Origin: Actinomycetota bacterium | GTDB lineage: Bacteria > Actinomycetota > Actinomycetes > Propionibacteriales > Nocardioidaceae | NCBI GenBank assembly: GCA_009701885.1 | Contig: WLJH01000002.1 | Coordinates: 1-64,000, forward strand | Length of the DNA: 64,000 nt | Reading direction: 5' to 3' | Notes under the pieces: model-generated | Database searches by the model: none | Told to the model about the DNA's origin: nothing | The model's input: only the letters and a program-made list of their open reading frames with translations | Shown: piece after piece, positions 59,959 to 64,000 of the stretch | How the letters are laid out: each line of letters begins with the position of its first letter | How positions within the stretch are numbered: the first letter of the stretch is position 1 | Program-made: the position numbers and the translations under genes

Positions 59959-60620
59959 AGCTGCAGCCAGGTCCCCTCCGAGACCCACTCGACCTCGCCG
60001 TCGACGACCTGCACCGCGGTCCGGTCGTCCATCGCGTACGCCGGGCCGCTGATGCCCGCGGCCCACGACCGGGCCTCCTCCAGGCTGTTGCCGGGCTCGC
60101 CGTCGGCGGCCAGGTGCGGGCAGATCGAGAAGTCCACCCAGCCGAGCGTGCTGGTGTCGCCGGACGGCGGTCGCCACTGGATGAAGTCCTCCCCGACCTC
60201 GGGCGTCATCACCATGCTGCCGGCGCTGAGGCCGAGCCACGTGGTCTCCTCGAGCACCGGCAGCATCTCCAGCAGCCCGGACTCCCGCAGCCAGTGCGCC
60301 AGGTAGAGCACGTCACCGCCGGCGACGACCAGCGCGTCGACCTCGCGCACCCGCGGCTCCCACAGGTCGCGGTCGATGCTCGGGAGCGCGGTGAGCTCGA
60401 GCAGGCCCATGGAGGCCCAGCCGAGGTCGACCATGGGGTTCTGCGCGCGGCCTGCGACGAACTGCCAGGGCTTCTCGCCCATGCCGACCCAGGGGTGGGC
60501 GTACATCGCGGTCGGGATGCACAGCGCGCTCGCCTCCCCGACCGGCTTGCCGAGCAGGTCGACGAGCGCGGTGCGGATGCTGTCGTTGGTCACGCCGCCG
60601 GAGGTCAGCAGCAGCTTCAT
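59955..60620 (-). CDS. pepE: Peptidase E-like (S51 / class I glutamine amidotransferase-like)
   Basis: The 221-residue protein has the family's nucleophile elbow in WLGLSAGSMVM (Ser), with GGDVLYL and ICPHL near the expected acid/His positions. S51 peptidases hydrolyse Asp-X dipeptides; the family also includes cyanophycinases. It begins MKLLLTSGGVTNDS. It is convergent with arr. Confidence 0.87.
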   Translation of the reverse strand: MKLLLTSGGVTNDSIRTALVDLLGKPVGEASALCIPTAMYAHPWVGMGEKPWQFVAGRAQNPMVDLGWASMGLLELTALPSIDRDLWEPRVREVDALVVAGGDVLYLAHWLRESGLLEMLPVLEETTWLGLSAGSMVMTPEVGEDFIQWRPPSGDTSTLGWVDFSICPHLAADGEPGNSLEEARSWAAGISGPAYAMDDRTAVQVVDGEVEWVSEGTWLQL

Positions 60621-60759
60621 CGGGTCTCCTCGGGCTCGCGGTGCGGGGGCAGGTGCCCGTGTGAGGCCACCGCGGAGGTGGACCGGCGGCGCGAGCAGGA
60701 CTCATCGTGCCTTCCCCCAGGGGTCCCACGCCCGAAGGGAGATCTGTCGAATCCCTGTG

Positions 60760-60765
60760 CATACT
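60760..60765 (+). promoter_or_regulatory. Candidate -10 (CATACT) for the sigma-factor gene
   Basis: CATACT lies 92 bases before the ATG at 60857. No convincing -35 is found. A SigB-type GGGTAT box is not evident. Confidence 0.3.
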
Positions 60766-60856
60766 TCCGCGACGACGGGGGAAGGACGCCCTCAACGCGG
60801 GAGCTGCAGCAGCGTCGGCTCCCCGGTCGGTGTCCAGCCCGGAGGACTCTCCACCC

Positions 60857-61831
60857 ATGAGCATCGCCCCGCTCCCGCCCCGTCCCGCCACGCCCGCTCC
60901 CGCGTCCCGCCCGTCACTGGGGCGCCGGTCGGGCTCCACCGTCGCCCCGCCCCGGGAGACCCCGGCACCCCCGGTCCCGGGCGAGGTCACCACGACCCGG
61001 CTGCACGCGGTCGACGGCACCGCCGAGCGCACGACCGCGCCCGTCGAGCACGATCCCCGCCGGCGCGCCACCAGCGCGCTGCTCGTCTTCGCCCACGGAC
61101 TCCCCGAGGAGGAGGTGCGGCGGCCGGTGCTCGCTCGCGTGGTCGACGCCAACATGCCGGTCGCCGAGGCCGTCGCCGCGCGCTACCGCCGCCGCGGGCT
61201 GTCCTCCGAGGACCTCCAGCAGGCGGCGTACGAAGGGCTCTGCAAGGCCGTCCACCGTTTCGACCCGGCCCAGGCCGAGGACCTGCTGAGCTTCGCGGTG
61301 CCGACCATCCGCGGCGAGGTGCAGCGCTACTTCCGTGACCACTCCTGGGTGGTGCGGCCCCCGCGGCGGCTGCAGGAGCTGAGCGCCCAGGTGCGGGCCC
61401 TGCGCGAGGAGGTCGAGCAGGAGCTCGGCCGGCCCGCGACCACTGCGGAGCTCGCCGAGCGGCTCGGCGTCGACGAGCGCACCTGCGAGGAGGCGCTGCA
61501 GGCCTCGGCGGCCATGCACGCGACCTCGCTCGACGCTCCCGTCGGTCCGACGGGCACCGCCAGGATCAGCGACCTGCTGGGCGAGGGCGACCGGCTCGAG
61601 CGGGTCGACGACCACCTCGTGCTCCGTCCCCTCATCGCCGCCCTCGGCCCCCGCGAGCAGCAGCTGCTGCACCTGCGCTTCGTCGAGGAGCTCAGCCAGT
61701 CCGAGATCGGCGAGGTCCTGGGCGTGACCCAGACTCAGGTCTCGCGGCTGCTGCGCAAGCTGCTGGACGACCTGCGCCGAGCGCTGGACGCCCGCGACGT
61801 GCTCGACCCCCGGGGGCCGGTCGAGGAGTAG
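60857..61831 (+). CDS. SigB/SigF/SigG-family RNA polymerase sigma factor
   Basis: The 324-residue sigma-70 factor has an unusual disordered N-terminal extension (1 to about 75, Pro/Ala/Arg-rich), then regions 2 (EDLQQAAYEGLCKAVHRFDP, FAVPTIRGEVQRYFRD), 3 and 4 (LGPREQQLLHLRFVEELSQS and GVTQTQVSRLLRKL). No anti-sigma gene is next to it, unlike most SigB/F loci. ATG at 60857 with GGAGGA upstream. It may direct a stress or development regulon. Confidence 0.92.
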   Translation: MSIAPLPPRPATPAPASRPSLGRRSGSTVAPPRETPAPPVPGEVTTTRLHAVDGTAERTTAPVEHDPRRRATSALLVFAHGLPEEEVRRPVLARVVDANMPVAEAVAARYRRRGLSSEDLQQAAYEGLCKAVHRFDPAQAEDLLSFAVPTIRGEVQRYFRDHSWVVRPPRRLQELSAQVRALREEVEQELGRPATTAELAERLGVDERTCEEALQASAAMHATSLDAPVGPTGTARISDLLGEGDRLERVDDHLVLRPLIAALGPREQQLLHLRFVEELSQSEIGEVLGVTQTQVSRLLRKLLDDLRRALDARDVLDPRGPVEE

Positions 61832-61834
61832 GCC

Positions 61835-62203
61835 TCAGCCGGCGCGTGCCCACGCCTCGCGCAGCCAGCCGGCGACCTCGTCGTCGACCTCGGCGGGGTC
61901 GCGCACCTCGAGGTGGTGCATCCAAATCCTCGGCCCGGGGTGCGCCACCTCCTTGAACCGCGCCGAGTCGAGCTCGCGGTCCAAGGCGATCGAGAGCACC
62001 GCCGGCACGTCGCTGCGGACGTACTGCCCGGGGCGCCACACGAAGGCGAACGCTCGCCGCCGACGCAGCGCGACCTGGCTGCGCGAGGTGCGGACCTCGG
62101 TGCCGGGCAACGCGGCCGCGAGCTGTGCGACCCGCTCCCAGACCGCGAGCCCGGCCGGGTGCCTGGCGAACAGGCCCTCGGGGGTGGCCGGGGCCTCGCT
62201 CAT
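61835..62203 (-). CDS. DUF5655-type small protein
   Basis: The 122-residue protein has the pattern RSQVALRRRRAFAFVW, a predicted HHLEVRDPAEVD segment and a helical C-terminus (DDEVAGWLREAWARAG), as in DUF5655 domains. Function is unknown. It overlaps the upstream F420-dependent gene by four bases (ATGA), so the two are co-expressed. Confidence 0.72.
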   Translation of the reverse strand: MSEAPATPEGLFARHPAGLAVWERVAQLAAALPGTEVRTSRSQVALRRRRAFAFVWRPGQYVRSDVPAVLSIALDRELDSARFKEVAHPGPRIWMHHLEVRDPAEVDDEVAGWLREAWARAG

Positions 62204-62619
62204 TGCTCCGAGGCGTCGTCGAGCCGCACGAGCACCACGGTGTCGGCGTAGGACATGCCCTTCCGGCCCTGGGGCCCCACCCTGGCCAGCAACCGGGTGA
62301 CGGTGGTCATGACGCCGTACTTCTCCCGGACCTTGGCGTGCACCTCGTCGAAGAACCCGCCCGAGCGCACCATCTCGGCCGTCCCGTCCAGCGGGTGCGA
62401 GCCGGCCACGACCCGGCCCCGCCCATCCGAGGGCTGCACGCGCACCCGCTCGGTGTGGGCGAGCCGCTTGGTCTTGCCACTGCCCGCCGAGGTCCAGAAG
62501 CCCACCCTGCCGTCGCTGACGGGCACCACCCACACCGGGCTGGTGACCGCCTCGCCGGTGCGTCGGTACGTCGTGAAGGCCATGTACTTCCCGACCACCA
62601 GGTCCTCGCGCGTCGTCAC
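62200..62619 (-). CDS. PPOX-class F420-dependent oxidoreductase
   Basis: The 139-residue split-barrel protein has the FDOR-type start (GKYMAFTTYRRTGEAVTSPVW) and VGFWTSAGSGKTKRLAHTERV. Actinobacterial members use F420H2 or FMN to reduce varied substrates. GTG start. It is coupled to the DUF5655 gene. Confidence 0.88.
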   Translation of the reverse strand: MTTREDLVVGKYMAFTTYRRTGEAVTSPVWVVPVSDGRVGFWTSAGSGKTKRLAHTERVRVQPSDGRGRVVAGSHPLDGTAEMVRSGGFFDEVHAKVREKYGVMTTVTRLLARVGPQGRKGMSYADTVVLVRLDDASEQ

Positions 62620-62658
62620 CGGGGCAGCCTCCCACCGACTGGCCTCGCGGCCCAGGGG

Positions 62659-64000
62659 TCAGGCCACGAGCACCCGCCCCGGTCGCGGCCGGACCGGGGT
62701 GTCGGGCAGCGCCTGCCAGGCCTCCGCCAGCCGGGCGACGGCGGTGCGCAGCTCCTCGGCGGGGCGGGTCCACGGGATCCGCACGAACCTGTCCAACCCG
62801 CCCTCGGCTGCGAACAGCGGCCCGGGGGTCAGCCCGACCCCGACCCGCTCGGCCGCGTCGGCCAGCGCCACGGCGCTGCCCCGCGGCAGCGTGCACCACA
62901 CCGCGAGACCGCCCCCGGGCCGCACCCAGCGCCACTCGGGCAGCTGCTCGGTGAGCGCCTCGAGCAGGGCCGCGCGCTGCTCGCGCAGCCGCACCAGCTG
63001 GTCGGGCAGCACCGGCCCGCCCGCGAGCAGCCGTGCCAGCACCAGCTGCTCCAGCACGGGCGAGCCCAGGTCGAGGCTGAGCCGGGCACGGGTCAGCTCC
63101 TCGGCCAGTCCGCGGGGCGCCCGCACCCACCCCAGCCGCAGCCCGCCCCACAGCGCCTTGCTCGCGCTGCCGATGGTGATCGCGTCGGGGGAGTGCACCG
63201 CGAAGGGCCGCGGCATCTCCTGGCCGTCCAGCGCCAGGGCCTGCAGCGACTCGTCCACGACCGCGACCGTGCCCGCGGCGCGCAGGTGCCCGGCGTACTC
63301 CTCGCGCTGGGCGTCGGTCATGAGGTGCCCTGTGGGGTTCTGGAAGTCCGGCACGAGGTAGGCCAGCGCCGGGCGGACCTGGCGCAGCTGTGCGCCGATG
63401 GCGGCGAGGTCCCAGCCCTCGGGGTCGACGGGGGCACCGACCAGCCGACCGCCCGCGTTGCGCAGGGCGAGGGTCGCGTTGGGGTAGACCGGTGACTCCA
63501 CCAGCACCCGGTCCCCGCGCCGGGCGAGTGCCTGCGCGACGATCGCCGCTCCCGACAGCGCTCCGGGCGTGATGATCACCTGGTCGGGCTCGGTCGGCAG
63601 CCCGCGCGCCTCGAAGCCACGGGCCACCTCGGCCTGCAGGTGCGGGAGCCCGGTCGGGAAGTAGCCGTGGCCGCCGAGGTACGCCGGCAGCTCGGCGACC
63701 GCCTCGGCGTACGCTGCCGCCAACCCTGCCGGGGCCGCGGGCGCCGCGCAGCCGAGGTCGATCCCGTCGGGGTGGTCGCCCACCAGCTGGTCGGGGGTGA
63801 GAGCGCGGTCGCGGGTGCGCGCCCGCCCGCCCGGGACCCGGGTGAAGGTGCCGGCGCCCTGCCGCGCCACGGCGTACCCGGAGTCGCGCAGCTGTTGGTA
63901 GGCCCGCGTCACGGTCGTGCGCGAGACGCCCAACGCCTCGGTCAGCTCCCGCTCGCTCGGCAGCCGCACGTCGCTGGCGATCCGCCCGTCGCCGATGAGC
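62659..64000 (-). CDS. MocR-type GntR regulator / aminotransferase-like protein (5' end cut)
   Basis: The chain has a GntR winged helix (VRLPSERELTEALGVSRTTV, then TRAYQQLRDSGYAV) and a class I aminotransferase-like domain with PLP lysine in GSASKALWGGLRLGW. It enters from the right edge: the frame reads back through LIGDGRIASDVRLP to the last base, so the N-terminus lies outside. MocR proteins often control pyridoxal or GABA/taurine genes; the target here is unknown. Confidence 0.9.
   Translation of the reverse strand, partial: LIGDGRIASDVRLPSERELTEALGVSRTTVTRAYQQLRDSGYAVARQGAGTFTRVPGGRARTRDRALTPDQLVGDHPDGIDLGCAAPAAPAGLAAAYAEAVAELPAYLGGHGYFPTGLPHLQAEVARGFEARGLPTEPDQVIITPGALSGAAIVAQALARRGDRVLVESPVYPNATLALRNAGGRLVGAPVDPEGWDLAAIGAQLRQVRPALAYLVPDFQNPTGHLMTDAQREEYAGHLRAAGTVAVVDESLQALALDGQEMPRPFAVHSPDAITIGSASKALWGGLRLGWVRAPRGLAEELTRARLSLDLGSPVLEQLVLARLLAGGPVLPDQLVRLREQRAALLEALTEQLPEWRWVRPGGGLAVWCTLPRGSAVALADAAERVGVGLTPGPLFAAEGGLDRFVRIPWTRPAEELRTAVARLAEAWQALPDTPVRPRPGRVLVA

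Overview
The window is chromosomal DNA of a very GC-rich, gene-dense actinobacterium. GTG starts, 4-base ATGA/GTGA gene overlaps, a GatCAB pathway, an F420-type oxidoreductase, an actinobacterial-type LexA box and short interspersed repeats all fit the Nocardioidaceae (Nocardioides-like). That assignment is an inference, since no rRNA gene is present. About 50 protein genes fill the window. I see no tRNA, rRNA, insertion sequence, prophage or CRISPR array.

Layout. 0.7-8 kb: rne, rplU, rpmA, obg, proB. 8-12.4 kb: a membrane phosphohydrolase, then cysteine desulfurase, mnmA and a short MetE-like protein. 12.4-15.4 kb: a TetR-controlled drug-efflux pair and an alpha/beta hydrolase on the minus strand. 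15.5-20 kb: ligA, carrying an in-frame genomic repeat, and a large membrane glycosyltransferase. 20.2-24.3 kb: wrbA (minus) and gatCAB. 24.3-30.2 kb: a cobalamin riboswitch followed by five translationally coupled genes. Two of these encode secreted proteins that look like the two halves of human transcobalamin/intrinsic factor; the other three encode a complete ECF transporter. 30.2-36.4 kb: minus-strand genes including an HNH/DUF222 nuclease gene with a LexA box in its promoter. 36.4-44.3 kb: a BNR protein, a flavin monooxygenase, a GH65 phosphorylase with a beta-phosphoglucomutase-like HAD, and ilvD. 44.4-51.2 kb: a photolyase-like protein with its domains in permuted order, a RibD-like reductase, a carboxyltransferase, kynureninase, an MFS transporter and a pterin-dehydratase/VOC fusion. 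51.2-55 kb: a leader-peptide attenuator and ilvBNC. 55-64 kb: an ABC exporter, a DsbA-like protein, divergent ABC-F and rifampin ADP-ribosyltransferase genes, peptidase E, a SigB/F-type sigma factor, two small proteins and a MocR-type regulator cut by the window edge.

How the genes work together. Four modules stand out. Ribosome and RNA maintenance genes (rne-rplU-rpmA-obg) sit together. The branched-chain amino-acid genes ilvBNC are read through a leader peptide and alternative hairpins, with ilvD 7 kb away. The cobalamin module couples riboswitch control, extracellular capture and ECF uptake. The ABC-F/Arr pair suggests intrinsic antibiotic tolerance.

The strongest candidates for new biology are the split transcobalamin-like capture system (24.4-30.2 kb) and the circularly permuted, cysteine-containing photolyase-like protein (44.4-45.7 kb).
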